Notes under the pieces: model-generated
What the model was told of the DNA's origin: nothing
Database searches by the model: none
What the model saw: only the letters and a program-made list of their open reading frames with translations
Made by a program: the position numbers and the translations under genes
Source: Rhodospirillaceae bacterium
GTDB lineage: Bacteria > Pseudomonadota > Alphaproteobacteria > Rhodospirillales > UBA2165
NCBI GenBank assembly: GCA_002723345.1
Contig: PBNV01000006.1
Span: forward strand, 1-40,014
Length of the DNA stretch: 40,014 nt
Direction: 5' to 3'
Part shown: in pieces, positions 17,865 through 25,787 of the stretch
Numbering within the stretch: position 1 is the stretch's first letter
How the letters are laid out: each line of letters begins with the position of its first letter

Positions 17865-18545
17865 ATTTCCGAGCGCGAGTTTGTCTAAACGTTCGCCATT
17901 CAGATGTGTCAGCTGAGCGGTTATGGGTTCTCCGGTGCTTTTTTTGAACTTAGCTCTAACCGACCAATACTCAATCGGCTCGAATTTTTCGATCTCCGTT
18001 TCCCGCTCGCAGATCAAGCGAAGGGCCACGGACTGAACACGCCCGGCTGACTTGCTGCCGGGCAACTTGCGCCAAAGGACTGGAGACAAATTAAAACCGA
18101 CGAGATAGTCCAATGCGCGGCGAGCAAGATAGGCGTCAACGAGTTCCCGATCTACAGCCCGAGGTTGGTCAAAGGCAGCTAGGATGGCGTTCTTCGTGAT
18201 TTCATTGAAAACCACTCGTTTGACATTGACATTATCGAGCAGCTTTTTTTCTGTCAGCACTTGCTGAACGTGCCAGGAAATGGCCTCACCCTCTCGGTCG
18301 GGGTCGGTGGCCAGATAAAGATGATCGGCCTTCTTGACCGCTTCAGCGATGTCTTTGATGTGCTTTTGGGATTTGGGATCAACTTCCCAGTCCATCTCAA
18401 AATCGGAATCGGGACGTACGGATCCATCCTTGGAGGGTAGATCTCGAATATGACCGTAGCTGGCCAGCACAGTGTAATTGCTGCCCAAATACTTATTAAT
18501 CGTTTTCGCCTTAGCTGGCGACTCGACGACGACAACGTCCGCCAT
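17862..18545 (-). CDS. topA: DNA topoisomerase I, N-terminal part (Toprim domain)
   Basis: 227 residues before the TAG. The Toprim domain is complete: VVVVESPAKAKTINKYLG with Glu8, and LATDPDREGEAISWHV with the metal-binding Asp81-x-Asp83-x-Glu85. The fragment then enters domain IV (GRVQSVALRLICERETEIEK) and stops in the middle of a strand. TopA relaxes negative supercoils and is normally essential or nearly so. The upstream neighbour is a dprA remnant whose stop lies 18 nt before this ATG; downstream, rnr begins 2 nt after the end of topA. With the downstream part the joined protein would be 881 residues, a normal alphaproteobacterial length, so nothing else is missing. Confidence 0.92.
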   Translation of the reverse strand: MADVVVVESPAKAKTINKYLGSNYTVLASYGHIRDLPSKDGSVRPDSDFEMDWEVDPKSQKHIKDIAEAVKKADHLYLATDPDREGEAISWHVQQVLTEKKLLDNVNVKRVVFNEITKNAILAAFDQPRAVDRELVDAYLARRALDYLVGFNLSPVLWRKLPGSKSAGRVQSVALRLICERETEIEKFEPIEYWSVRAKFKKSTGEPITAQLTHLNGERLDKLALGN

Positions 18546-18563
18546 GATTAATCCATCTCTCGT

Positions 18564-18713
18564 TTACACTTCACCTATCATCGCAACTTCGTTGCTCGGA
18601 TGAGGTGATAGCCGAACTGTTGCTTCAAGTTTTAGTGAAATTATTTCTGTCTCGGCAGGGGACATTTGGCACCGGCGGATCAATTCGTCAACCGCCATGG
18701 AGACATAAATTTT
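18564..18713 (-). pseudogene. dprA: dprA remnant: C-terminal winged-helix piece only
   Basis: The minus-strand frame after a TAA encodes KIYVSMAVDELIRRCQMS, then PAETEIISLKLEATVRL, then SPHPSNEVAMIGEV and a stop. This aligns along its whole length with the C-terminal winged-helix (DML1-like) domain of DprA/Smf, typically VAVDELIRRCQLSPAAVSAA followed by LLELELAGRIERHPGNRVAL. The Rossmann-fold ssDNA-binding core, about 300 residues, is absent: only about 235 bases of A/T-rich DNA separate this piece from plsY. No ribosome-binding site precedes the internal ATG (18698). In alphaproteobacteria dprA normally sits exactly here, between plsY and topA, which supports decay in place. DprA loads RecA on incoming DNA, so natural transformation may be lost. 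Confidence 0.8.
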
Positions 18714-18948
18714 TTATTTTTTTCAATTCTATTCCGGTGGGTTCTTATTCGTGCTTGGGATTTCAAAGCTCGATTTTCTCCCTATTCCGCGTGTTGATGA
18801 CATTTTTTTTATGCTTTGCGACCAGCTTACCGTGATCTCAGGCTGCATAATCTCGGAGCCATTGACCAGTAGAACCTGGCAAGAATTACCTACCCGGTCA
18901 AATTTGAGTCTAAATTCTTGAATGCTTATCGGCTTATCGTTGGCTATC
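18714..18948 (-). other. Gap between plsY and the dprA remnant, with an open frame lacking a start
   Basis: Minus-strand DNA that should hold the body of dprA. One frame stays open from 18998 to 18729, overlapping the plsY end, and would encode about 89 residues including QEFRLKFDRVGNSCQVLL and RGIGRKSSFEIPSTNKNPPE. It has no ATG, GTG or TTG until late and no family I recognise. It does not match the DprA core in my reading. Most likely this is non-coding debris, but the long open frame deserves a search. Confidence 0.4.
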
Positions 18949-19557
18949 TTAGACTGTGTCTTTATTAACCAAGCGAATTTTGCTTTCTTTGCCGGTAATT
19001 AAGCGACGGATGTTCTCGTGGTGTCTAGCAATCCCCAGCAGCGTCAATAGCGTTATCGTAATTAAAACTTTTTCAACGGTCAGCAAGTAGGCATAAACAG
19101 GTGATGCCAGAAGTGCAACAAGTGCTGCCAATGACGAAAAGCGGAAAATAGCGGCGGTTAACAGCCACGTGGCGATGGTGAGGAGCCCGACTTGCCACGA
19201 GATGGCAAGTAGGACGCCCAATGTCGTGGCTACACCCTTGCCCCCTTTAAATTTGAGCCAGGCCGGGAAATTATGGCCAAGTACAGCAAAAAGTCCTGCG
19301 ATCAAAGCGGCTTCAATTGAAATTTCGCGCGCAATAAGCACTGCAGCTGCCCCTTTTGCTGCGTCAAGCAGCAAGGTTGCGGCAGCAAGTCCTTTCCGGC
19401 CAGTTCGAAGGACATTGGTGGCGCCGATATTGCCTGAGCCGATTTCCCGTAGATTGCCGGTGCCGGTCAGCTTGGTAAGCAGGAGCCCAAAGGGAATGGA
19501 GCCCCCTACATACGAGAGTATGGCAGTCAACAAATGCGCTTGGCTGAAGATGTCCAC
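18949..19557 (-). CDS. plsY: Acyl-phosphate:glycerol-3-phosphate acyltransferase PlsY
   Basis: 202 residues, close to the 205 of E. coli PlsY. It transfers acyl groups from acyl-phosphate to glycerol-3-phosphate, the first step in phospholipid synthesis, in the inner membrane. Signatures: GGSIPFGLLLTKLTG near the N-terminus, REIGSGNIGATNVLRTGRKG (the glycine-rich loop), GHNFPAWLKFKGGKGVATTLG, and about five membrane helices. I place the start at GTG 19557, with AAGGGA about 7 nt upstream. A longer frame back to 19617 would overlap pyrC' and add 20 unconserved residues. It lies 25 nt downstream of the dihydroorotase-like gene and is probably in the pyrB operon. Confidence 0.93.
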   Translation of the reverse strand: MDIFSQAHLLTAILSYVGGSIPFGLLLTKLTGTGNLREIGSGNIGATNVLRTGRKGLAAATLLLDAAKGAAAVLIAREISIEAALIAGLFAVLGHNFPAWLKFKGGKGVATTLGVLLAISWQVGLLTIATWLLTAAIFRFSSLAALVALLASPVYAYLLTVEKVLITITLLTLLGIARHHENIRRLITGKESKIRLVNKDTV

Positions 19558-19582
19558 AATCGTCCCTTTTCTTTGCTGGGGG

Positions 19583-20911
19583 TCAGTCAGTGGCCCGGTA
19601 TACAGTCCTGCCGTCAATCACGGTCCGAAGCACAGCTCCTTGGACTGGTCGGCCATCGAAGGGTGTGTTTTTTGCTTTGCTCGCTAAGTCGTCTGCATTG
19701 ACCTGCCAGCCGCGTTCCGGATCAAACACCGTAAAGTCCGCGGGCGCGCCGATTTCGAGCCGACCGGCCTTGAGGTTTAGCAAATTGGCAGGTGCAGATG
19801 TCACTTTTGACACCGCTTCTAATATGGACAAATGGCCGTTGTGATATAGGTCGAGTGTAACCGGTAAAAGCGTCTCCAAGCCGACACCGCCCGGAGCGGC
19901 CTGATTGAAAGGCAAACGTTTTGAGTCCTCATCCTGAGGAGCATGGTCGCTGGCGATGGCGTCTATGGTGCCGTCTTTAATGGCCTCAATAACGGCCAGC
20001 CGATCTTCTTCGCTTCGAAGCGGAGGCGATAATTTGGCGAATGTTCGATAGTCGCCGACAGAAGTCTCGTTGAGTGCGAAATAAGGCGGTGCTGTGTCAC
20101 ACGTTACGTTTATTCCGCGTGCTTTTGCCTTCCGGATGGCGTCGAGGGCGTCTTTTGTGGAGACATGTGCAAAATGAAGTTTACCATCGGTCAGTTCTAC
20201 AAGCCGGATATCCCGCTCCACCATGATGGTTTCAGCCGCTGGCGGAATGCCGGAAAGACCCAACCGTGTTGCCATTTCACCTGAATTCATGACGCCGCTC
20301 GCGAGGGATGGTTCCTCCGGGTGCTGGATGATCAACAGATCGAACGTCCGAGCATAGGTGAGCGCGCGCCGTAAAACCTGCGCATTCGCGATTGCCTTTT
20401 CCCCATCGGTGAAAGCCAGGGCGCCATACTGGGATAGCACCCCCATTTCGGTGATCTCCTTGCCTTCCAGGCCTTTGGTCACGGCAGCGTATGGATAGAT
20501 CTTACTGAGCCCGATGAGGCGCGCTCGTCGTGCGACAAATTCGACAACGGACATGTCCTCGATCACCGGTTCCGTGTTTGGAAGGCAGACCATTGTCGTT
20601 ACACCACCCGCAGTGGCAGACATTCCCGCGGATTTAATGGTGCCCTTGTGTTCTGCGCCTGGTTCTCTGATTTGAACGCGCATATCGACAAGGCCAGGCG
20701 CCAGACAGTGGCCGGCGCAGTCAATGGTAGGGATGCTTCCGGGAACACCATTTGCAAACAGTTGGGGCCCAAAGTCAGCGATCAATTCGCCATCGGTCAA
20801 AACGGCACCGATCTCGTCCATTCCCGACGCTGGATTGAGCAAGCGGGCATTGATATAGACATGTTTACCTTGGCCGGCGTCGGGCCTGGCATCGGTCCAG
20901 TTACCGTTCAT
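19583..20911 (-). CDS. pyrC: Dihydroorotase-family protein, probably the non-catalytic PyrC'/PyrX partner of PyrB
   Basis: 442 residues of the class I dihydroorotase/amidohydrolase fold. Where active enzymes have the zinc-binding HxH (consensus VDxHVHLREPG), this protein reads LVDMRVQIREPGAEHKG, with Arg78 and Gln80 in place of both histidines. Later motifs remain: IIQHPEEP, HFAHVST and IASDHAP. Loss of the first HxH is known from PyrC'/PyrX proteins that assemble with aspartate carbamoyltransferase and are needed for its activity or stability, without dihydroorotase activity. It lies directly downstream of pyrB, fitting that role; an active PyrC should be encoded elsewhere. The start at 20911 has AGGAG 8 nt upstream; the longer frame from 20971 would overlap pyrB. 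Confidence 0.88.
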   Translation of the reverse strand: MNGNWTDARPDAGQGKHVYINARLLNPASGMDEIGAVLTDGELIADFGPQLFANGVPGSIPTIDCAGHCLAPGLVDMRVQIREPGAEHKGTIKSAGMSATAGGVTTMVCLPNTEPVIEDMSVVEFVARRARLIGLSKIYPYAAVTKGLEGKEITEMGVLSQYGALAFTDGEKAIANAQVLRRALTYARTFDLLIIQHPEEPSLASGVMNSGEMATRLGLSGIPPAAETIMVERDIRLVELTDGKLHFAHVSTKDALDAIRKAKARGINVTCDTAPPYFALNETSVGDYRTFAKLSPPLRSEEDRLAVIEAIKDGTIDAIASDHAPQDEDSKRLPFNQAAPGGVGLETLLPVTLDLYHNGHLSILEAVSKVTSAPANLLNLKAGRLEIGAPADFTVFDPERGWQVNADDLASKAKNTPFDGRPVQGAVLRTVIDGRTVYRATD

Positions 20912-20933
20912 GGGGAGGTCTCCTGGCGGCACA

Positions 20934-21899
20934 TCACAGGGTTTCTCTCTCCTCCTGAAGGTTCTGGGCAAGGATTTCCAGGCACGCCATCCGCACCGCT
21001 ACGCCCATCTCTACTTGCTCGCGGATTACGCTTCGGCTGAAATCGTCGGCAACGACCGAGTCAATTTCAACGCCTCGGTTCGCCGGACCTGGATGCATGA
21101 TCAAAGCATCAGGCTTCGCGACGGATAATTTGTCGTAGTCCAATCCAAAGAACAGAAAATATTCACGAATAGACGGGATAAAATTACCATTCATCCGTTC
21201 GTTCTGGAGTCGCAGCATCATGATGATGTCGCAGTCTGTAAGACCTTCTTTCATGTCGTGGAATACATCTACTCCAAGTTTCCCGATACTGGACGGCAAT
21301 AGGGTCAGTGGCGCGACGACGCGCACCCGGGCACCCATCGTGACCAACAGGTGAATATTGGACCGCGCTACCCTGGAGTGAAGTATATCGCCACAAATAG
21401 CGATTTTCAGTCCCTCAAGCTTACCTCTCCGTCGGCGGATGGTAAGCGCATCCAAGAGGGCCTGTGTTGGGTGCTCGTGGCTACCATCTCCGCCATTAAT
21501 TACCGCGCAATGTACTTTTTCTGCAAGCAACTGCGTGCCGCCGGCTTCACCATGCCGGACTACGAGGATATCCGGGTGCATAGCGTTCAGGGTCATGGCC
21601 GTATCAATAAGGGTCTCGCCTTTTTTGATTGAGCTATTGGCGACAGACATATTGATCACGTCCGCGCCGAGCCTTTTACCCGCCAGCTCAAATGATGTTC
21701 GGGTCCGGGTCGAGTCCTCAAAGAACAAATTAATGACGGTCCGACCCTGGAGAAGTTCTGACTTTTTATTGGCTTGGCGGTTCTGACCAACATAGCGCTC
21801 TGCCGTGTCGAGAAGCGCCGTTATTTCAATGGGGGAAAGCCCCTCAATGCCTAGTAGATGGCGATCGGTAAAATCTGAAGTGGCAGAGTCAAAGGCCAT
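20934..21899 (-). CDS. pyrB: Aspartate carbamoyltransferase catalytic subunit
   Basis: 321 residues. It makes carbamoyl-aspartate, the committed step of pyrimidine synthesis. The carbamoyl-phosphate loop is intact ([20 protein letters not shown]). [32 protein letters not shown] with the active-site His region, [16 protein letters not shown] and the C-terminal [13 protein letters not shown] are all standard. No regulatory PyrI is present; in this type PyrB forms a dodecamer with the dihydroorotase-like protein encoded next. Only 22 nt separate the pyrB stop from the next start. The upstream neighbour is ruvX, 42 nt away on the same strand. Confidence 0.96.
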   Translation of the reverse strand: MAFDSATSDFTDRHLLGIEGLSPIEITALLDTAERYVGQNRQANKKSELLQGRTVINLFFEDSTRTRTSFELAGKRLGADVINMSVANSSIKKGETLIDTAMTLNAMHPDILVVRHGEAGGTQLLAEKVHCAVINGGDGSHEHPTQALLDALTIRRRRGKLEGLKIAICGDILHSRVARSNIHLLVTMGARVRVVAPLTLLPSSIGKLGVDVFHDMKEGLTDCDIIMMLRLQNERMNGNFIPSIREYFLFFGLDYDKLSVAKPDALIMHPGPANRGVEIDSVVADDFSRSVIREQVEMGVAVRMACLEILAQNLQEERETL

Positions 21900-21941
21900 A
21901 AAACGTCGTTATAAACCGGACAGAGTTTGCGGTCCAGCTGT

Positions 21942-22403
21942 TTAAGTGAGGGAATCTAAAGCGCCTTGTAAAATATAGGTTGCGGCCATCTTATCAACCA
22001 CTTGTGCGCGCCGCCGCCGGCTCATGTCGACCTCTTTTATCAAGAACCGTTCCACTGCCGACGTTGACAGGCGTTCGTCCCAAAAGGAGATATGTGTGTC
22101 AAAGGCACTGTTAACATTGGCCGCGAATTGCCGGACGGACTGGCAGGCGGGGCCTTCCGTACCATCCATACTTACCGGCAGACCCAGAATAAGGCCAGCG
22201 GCATCACGTTCGGTAACGGCCTGGTGCAAGATCAGTATATCTTCGGAGAATTTAGTCCGCCGTATCGTATCAATGGAAGTGGCTACTTGGCGAGAACTGT
22301 CCGAAATAGAAAGCCCAATCGTCTTGCTTCCAATATCTAAGCCGAGAAGCCGCGCTTTTATGGGAAGAGCCTCAATCATGTCTGGCAGCGTGTCATGAAT
22401 CAT
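21942..22403 (-). CDS. ruvX: Holliday-junction resolvase-like protein RuvX (YqgF)
   Basis: 153 residues of the RNase H-like YqgF family. Acidic active-site positions are visible in LLGLDIGSKTIGLSISD, in FWDERLSTSAVERFL, and in VDKMAATYILQ near the end. Members process 16S rRNA ends and may resolve branched DNA. The order ruvX then pyrB is common in alphaproteobacteria. The ATG at 22403 is the first in frame; Met9 is a possible alternative. Neither has a good Shine-Dalgarno sequence. Confidence 0.9.
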   Translation of the reverse strand: MIHDTLPDMIEALPIKARLLGLDIGSKTIGLSISDSSRQVATSIDTIRRTKFSEDILILHQAVTERDAAGLILGLPVSMDGTEGPACQSVRQFAANVNSAFDTHISFWDERLSTSAVERFLIKEVDMSRRRRAQVVDKMAATYILQGALDSLT

Positions 22404-22481
22404 GACAGCGTTATGAAGTAAAAGCTCTCTGGAATAAAGCCGCGAGCCACATTCAAACGGTCGGTTAGACCCTGGCGCAGG

Positions 22482-23441
22482 CTAATCGAAGGCTTCTTCC
22501 CAGGTGCCTTGGGTTGCTGCCTTTGAGTATTCCGTGGCCCGGTTCTCAAAAAAGTTGGTGTGTTCCACCCCGTTTAAGATCGTGTCGAGCCAGGGCAGCG
22601 GATGTCCGTCAAGGAGATAGATCGGTTGAAGACCTAATTGGGCCAGGCGGCGATCGGCGATATAGCGAATATAGGCTTTTACTTCATCCGCCGAGAGGCC
22701 TTCGACCGGGCCAAGTTCAAAGGCCAGATCCACGAAGGCATCCTCATGAGTGACAATGGTCTCGCAAGCCTTGTAAAGATCACGTTGGAAATCCTGGGTC
22801 CAGATCTCAGGGTTTTCCGAGACAAATGTGCGGAACAGCTTGATAATGGAGGCGCAATGCAGGCTTTCGTCGCGCACCGACCAAGTTACGATCTGGCCCA
22901 TCCCTTTCATTTTATTAAGGCGCGGGAAATTTAGAAGGATGGCGAAACTCGCAAAGAGCTGTAGACCCTCAGTAAAACCGCCAAACACTGCTAGCGTTTT
23001 GGCAATATCTTCTTTGGACCCTACCCCAAATTCCTGCATGTAGTCGTATTTGTCTGTCATCTCCTTGTATTGAAGAAAGGCGGAGTATTCTGTTTCTGGC
23101 ATGCCGATGGTGTCCAGAAGGTGCGAATAGGCTGCGATATGAACGGTCTCAATGTTCGAAAATGCAGATAGCATCATCTGAACTTCAGTCGGTTTGAAGA
23201 CCTGAGAATAATGCTTCATGTAGCAATTATTCACCTCTATATCCGACTGGGTGAAAAAACGGAAAATCTGGGTCATCAGATGCCGCTCGCTCTCGCTAAG
23301 CGTGTGGTGCCAGTCCTTTACATCGTCGGCCAAGGGCACCTCCTCGGGGAGCCAGTGAACGCGCTGCTGGGTTAACCAGGCATCGTAACACCAGGGATAG
23401 GAAAAGGGCTTATAAACCGGACTTGCATCAAGCAATGACAT
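22482..23441 (-). CDS. nrdB: Class I ribonucleotide reductase, small (radical) subunit
   Basis: 319 residues with all di-iron ligands in place at E. coli-like spacing: Asp67 (TQSDIEV), Glu98 and His101 (NIETVHIAAYSHLL), Glu158 (FTEGL), and Glu192 and His195 (VRDESLHC). Tyr105, seven residues after Glu98, is at the radical tyrosine position. The C-terminal tail TQGTWEEAFD would dock into NrdA. It therefore looks like a tyrosyl-radical di-iron enzyme supplying deoxynucleotides under oxygen. AAGGA lies 8 nt upstream of the ATG. It follows nrdA by 30 nt and is surely co-transcribed. Its location between ruvX and gatC is unusual for the group. Confidence 0.95.
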   Translation of the reverse strand: MSLLDASPVYKPFSYPWCYDAWLTQQRVHWLPEEVPLADDVKDWHHTLSESERHLMTQIFRFFTQSDIEVNNCYMKHYSQVFKPTEVQMMLSAFSNIETVHIAAYSHLLDTIGMPETEYSAFLQYKEMTDKYDYMQEFGVGSKEDIAKTLAVFGGFTEGLQLFASFAILLNFPRLNKMKGMGQIVTWSVRDESLHCASIIKLFRTFVSENPEIWTQDFQRDLYKACETIVTHEDAFVDLAFELGPVEGLSADEVKAYIRYIADRRLAQLGLQPIYLLDGHPLPWLDTILNGVEHTNFFENRATEYSKAATQGTWEEAFD

Positions 23442-23471
23442 GTGTTCGTTCCTTTTGTTGGCTGGCCCGTG

Positions 23472-25355
23472 CTATTGGCAAGCAAGGCACTCTTCGTAGT
23501 CGGTTGTTTCCTGCGTGTCGACGGCATGGGCGGCCAATGGAAGCTCCACTGATGGCACCCCCGGCAGGGGCATGTTGACGTTTATACCTCCGGTCGTTTG
23601 TTCAGCAGTCTCCTGAGTAGAGACATCCTCTGCACGCTGGATCGATTTGGACCGACAGTAATATAGGCTTTTCATTCCTTTCTTCCATGCCTGATAGTGA
23701 ATTTGGTGTAAGTCCCGTTTGTGTACGTCTGCCGAAAGAAAGATATTGACGGATTGAGACTGGTCGATATACGGCGTGCGGTCGGCTGCGAGTTCAATAA
23801 CCCAGCGTTGATCAAGCTCAAACGCCGTCTTGAACACGTCTTTTTCATCTTGGGTCAGAAAATCCAAGTGCTGGACTGACCCCTCGTTGACGGTTATGGA
23901 AGTCCAGGTTTCCTCCTCATCCTTGCCTTTTTCCGCAAGCAGCTTTTTGAGATGTCGGTTACGAACACTAAAGGAACCCGACAGGGTTTTGTGCGTAAAG
24001 CTGTTGCCGCTTATAGGCTCGATACCGGGCGAGGCGCCGCCGCAAATAATGGAAATGCTGGCAGTCGGGGCAATGGCTGTTTTGTTGGAAAACCGTTCAA
24101 GCATGCTGTAGTCTGCAGCGTCTGGGCACGCACCTCGTTCGTCTGCCAGGAACCGGGACGCATTATCCACGCCCGTTTTTATGTGGCGGAACATCTTTAG
24201 GTTCCAGGCTTTTGCCATGGCAGACTCAAAGGGCACATTGTTGGCCTGCAAGAAAGAGTGGAACCCCATCGTACCAAGGCCCACAGAGCGCTCCCGCATG
24301 GCAGCGTATTTTGCCCGCTCCATACCGTCGGGGGCATTGTCGATGAAGTCCTGCAGGACATTATCAAGGAAACGCATTACGTCTTCGATGAAGATAGGGT
24401 CATCTTTCCATTCGTCGAAAGTTTCCAGATTAAGCGATGATAAGCAGCAAACCGCCGTACGCTCTTGTCCTAAATGATCCATGCCGGTGGGAAGCGTGAT
24501 CTCGCTGCACAGATTTGATGTCTTTACTGAGAGACCGGCAAGCTTGTGATGTTCCGGAATGGCCCGGTTCACTTGATCAGAAAACACGATATACGGTTCG
24601 CCTACTTCGACGCGCGCCGTTAGGAGCCTGATCCAGAGAGCACGAGCAGACACTTTGCGGATGGGGGCCCGATCCTTTGGGCTGAGTAAGGCCCATTCTT
24701 CGTCATTTTCAACAGCCCGCATAAAGGCATCCGGGACGAGCACCCCGTGATGCAAATTGGGTGCTTTGCGATTCGGATCACCGCCAGTGGGGCGCCGAAT
24801 TTCGATAAACTCCTCAATTTCTGGATGGGAAATCGGAAGATAAACCGCCGCTGATCCTCGCCGAAGCGAGCCTTGACTGATGGCCAGAGTTAGAGAATCC
24901 ATCACCCGTATAAAAGGGATCACGCCGGACGTTTTGCCAGAAACGCCAACCTTCTCGCCGATGGAGCGGAGATTGCCCCAATAGCTGCCAATGCCACCCC
25001 CGCTTGACGCGAGCCACACATTTTCTGTCCAGAGGCCCACGATACCGTCTAGGCTATCACTGCTCTCGTTAAGAAAGCACGAGATGGGCAACCCCCGATC
25101 TGCCCCACCATTGGAGAGCACAGGCGTAGCTGCCATGAACCAGTGGTTGCTCAGGTAATCATAGATGCGCTGGGCGTGAGCATCTTCGTCTCCGTAAGTG
25201 CTCGCGACACGTGCAAAAAGGTCCTGAAAATCCTCACCCGGTAGCAAGTAACGGTCTGAAAGCGTGGCTTTGCCGAAGTCGGTTAGCTTGGCATCCCGGG
25301 ATTTGTCGGTTGTGACGCTTGGGCCTTTGGTTGTTTGAATTGTTGAATCTAGCAC
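23472..25355 (-). CDS. nrdA: Class I ribonucleotide reductase, large (catalytic) subunit
   Basis: 627 residues from the preferred start. The catalytic cysteines are visible: the PISCFLNESSDSLDG region, NLCSEI with the Asn-Cys-Glu triad, and TAVCCLSSLNLETF. A C-terminal CLAC pair ends the protein for reduction by thioredoxin. NNVPFESAMAKAWN and the FSNKTAIAPTASIS loop are also typical. It is about 130 residues shorter than E. coli NrdA because the N-terminal ATP-cone is absent, so dATP feedback on overall activity is not expected. I choose GTG 25355 because GGAGG sits 5 nt upstream; the first in-frame start is TTG 25376. Transcription probably starts about 380 nt upstream at a promoter overlapped by an NrdR-like palindrome. 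Confidence 0.94.
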   Translation of the reverse strand: MLDSTIQTTKGPSVTTDKSRDAKLTDFGKATLSDRYLLPGEDFQDLFARVASTYGDEDAHAQRIYDYLSNHWFMAATPVLSNGGADRGLPISCFLNESSDSLDGIVGLWTENVWLASSGGGIGSYWGNLRSIGEKVGVSGKTSGVIPFIRVMDSLTLAISQGSLRRGSAAVYLPISHPEIEEFIEIRRPTGGDPNRKAPNLHHGVLVPDAFMRAVENDEEWALLSPKDRAPIRKVSARALWIRLLTARVEVGEPYIVFSDQVNRAIPEHHKLAGLSVKTSNLCSEITLPTGMDHLGQERTAVCCLSSLNLETFDEWKDDPIFIEDVMRFLDNVLQDFIDNAPDGMERAKYAAMRERSVGLGTMGFHSFLQANNVPFESAMAKAWNLKMFRHIKTGVDNASRFLADERGACPDAADYSMLERFSNKTAIAPTASISIICGGASPGIEPISGNSFTHKTLSGSFSVRNRHLKKLLAEKGKDEEETWTSITVNEGSVQHLDFLTQDEKDVFKTAFELDQRWVIELAADRTPYIDQSQSVNIFLSADVHKRDLHQIHYQAWKKGMKSLYYCRSKSIQRAEDVSTQETAEQTTGGINVNMPLPGVPSVELPLAAHAVDTQETTDYEECLACQ

Positions 25356-25454
25356 CTGTGCCTCCGTTGCTCTCAAGAGCGTCTCGTTTTGCTCCTCAGA
25401 GCGTTTGCTATAAGCGGTGTTGCCGAAGATATGCTTCCCACCGACTAAAAGTAC

Positions 25455-25526
25455 TTATGTATGCTTCACCGGACGGTGAGCCTCCTCCCAAAAAAAATCA
25501 AAGAGGATGAGGCCTTTGACCCACAT
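25455..25526 (-). CDS. Possible short leader ORF in the nrdA 5' region (23 codons)
   Basis: ATG at 25526 preceded by GGAGG 10 nt upstream opens a frame reading MWVKGLILFDFFWEEA and ending HRPVKHT before TAA. It lies between the predicted nrd promoter and nrdA. The text ACGGAGGCACA occurs both before this ORF and before the nrdA start. It may be a leader peptide, or chance. No homologue known to me. Confidence 0.25.
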   Translation of the reverse strand: MWVKGLILFDFFWEEAHRPVKHT

Positions 25527-25749
25527 TGTGCGTGTGCCTCCGTCCACTTTATTTAAAGGCCGCAAAAACGCGGTGATTAGTATTGAGACCGCAGATCGGA
25601 GCTGGCCGATGTCTTTTTACCGCTATACACGCGGCTTAAGAGGCCAATTAGCTCGCCAAAACTTGCCGAGTTTGGGGGACTTTTTCTAAATTGTCCCGGA
25701 TGCCCTGCGTTTCTCAATACCCCTAAATCGTCTTTGTGGGACCTTTAAT

Positions 25750-25767
25750 CATACTATATATAGTATG
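25750..25767. promoter_or_regulatory. Perfect 18-bp palindrome resembling an NrdR box
   Basis: CATACTATATATAGTATG reads identically on both strands. Its core matches the NrdR box consensus (about ACACWATATWTWGTGT) at the central positions, with only the outer C/G positions changed. NrdR represses ribonucleotide reductase genes and usually binds two boxes about 31-32 bp apart. A weak second half-palindrome (AACAAATTGTT, 25786-25796) is centred about 32 bp away. Confidence 0.55.
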
Positions 25768-25787
25768 GAAAATTAAAAAACCGTCAA
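25760..25787 (-). promoter_or_regulatory. Predicted sigma70-type promoter for nrdAB
   Basis: On the minus strand TTGACG (25787-25782) and TACTAT (25765-25760) are separated by 16 nt. The -10 hexamer lies inside the NrdR-like palindrome. The predicted leader to nrdA is about 400 nt, which is long. No second strong promoter closer to the gene was seen. Confidence 0.45.

Noticed and set aside
19558..19617. Extended N-terminus for PlsY
   Set aside because: It would overlap the upstream gene and lengthen PlsY beyond the family norm. AAGGGA precedes GTG 19557.
20912..20971. Extended N-terminus for the dihydroorotase-like protein
   Set aside because: It would overlap pyrB by 38 bases and is rich in Arg/Pro without family similarity. 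AGGAG precedes the ATG at 20911.
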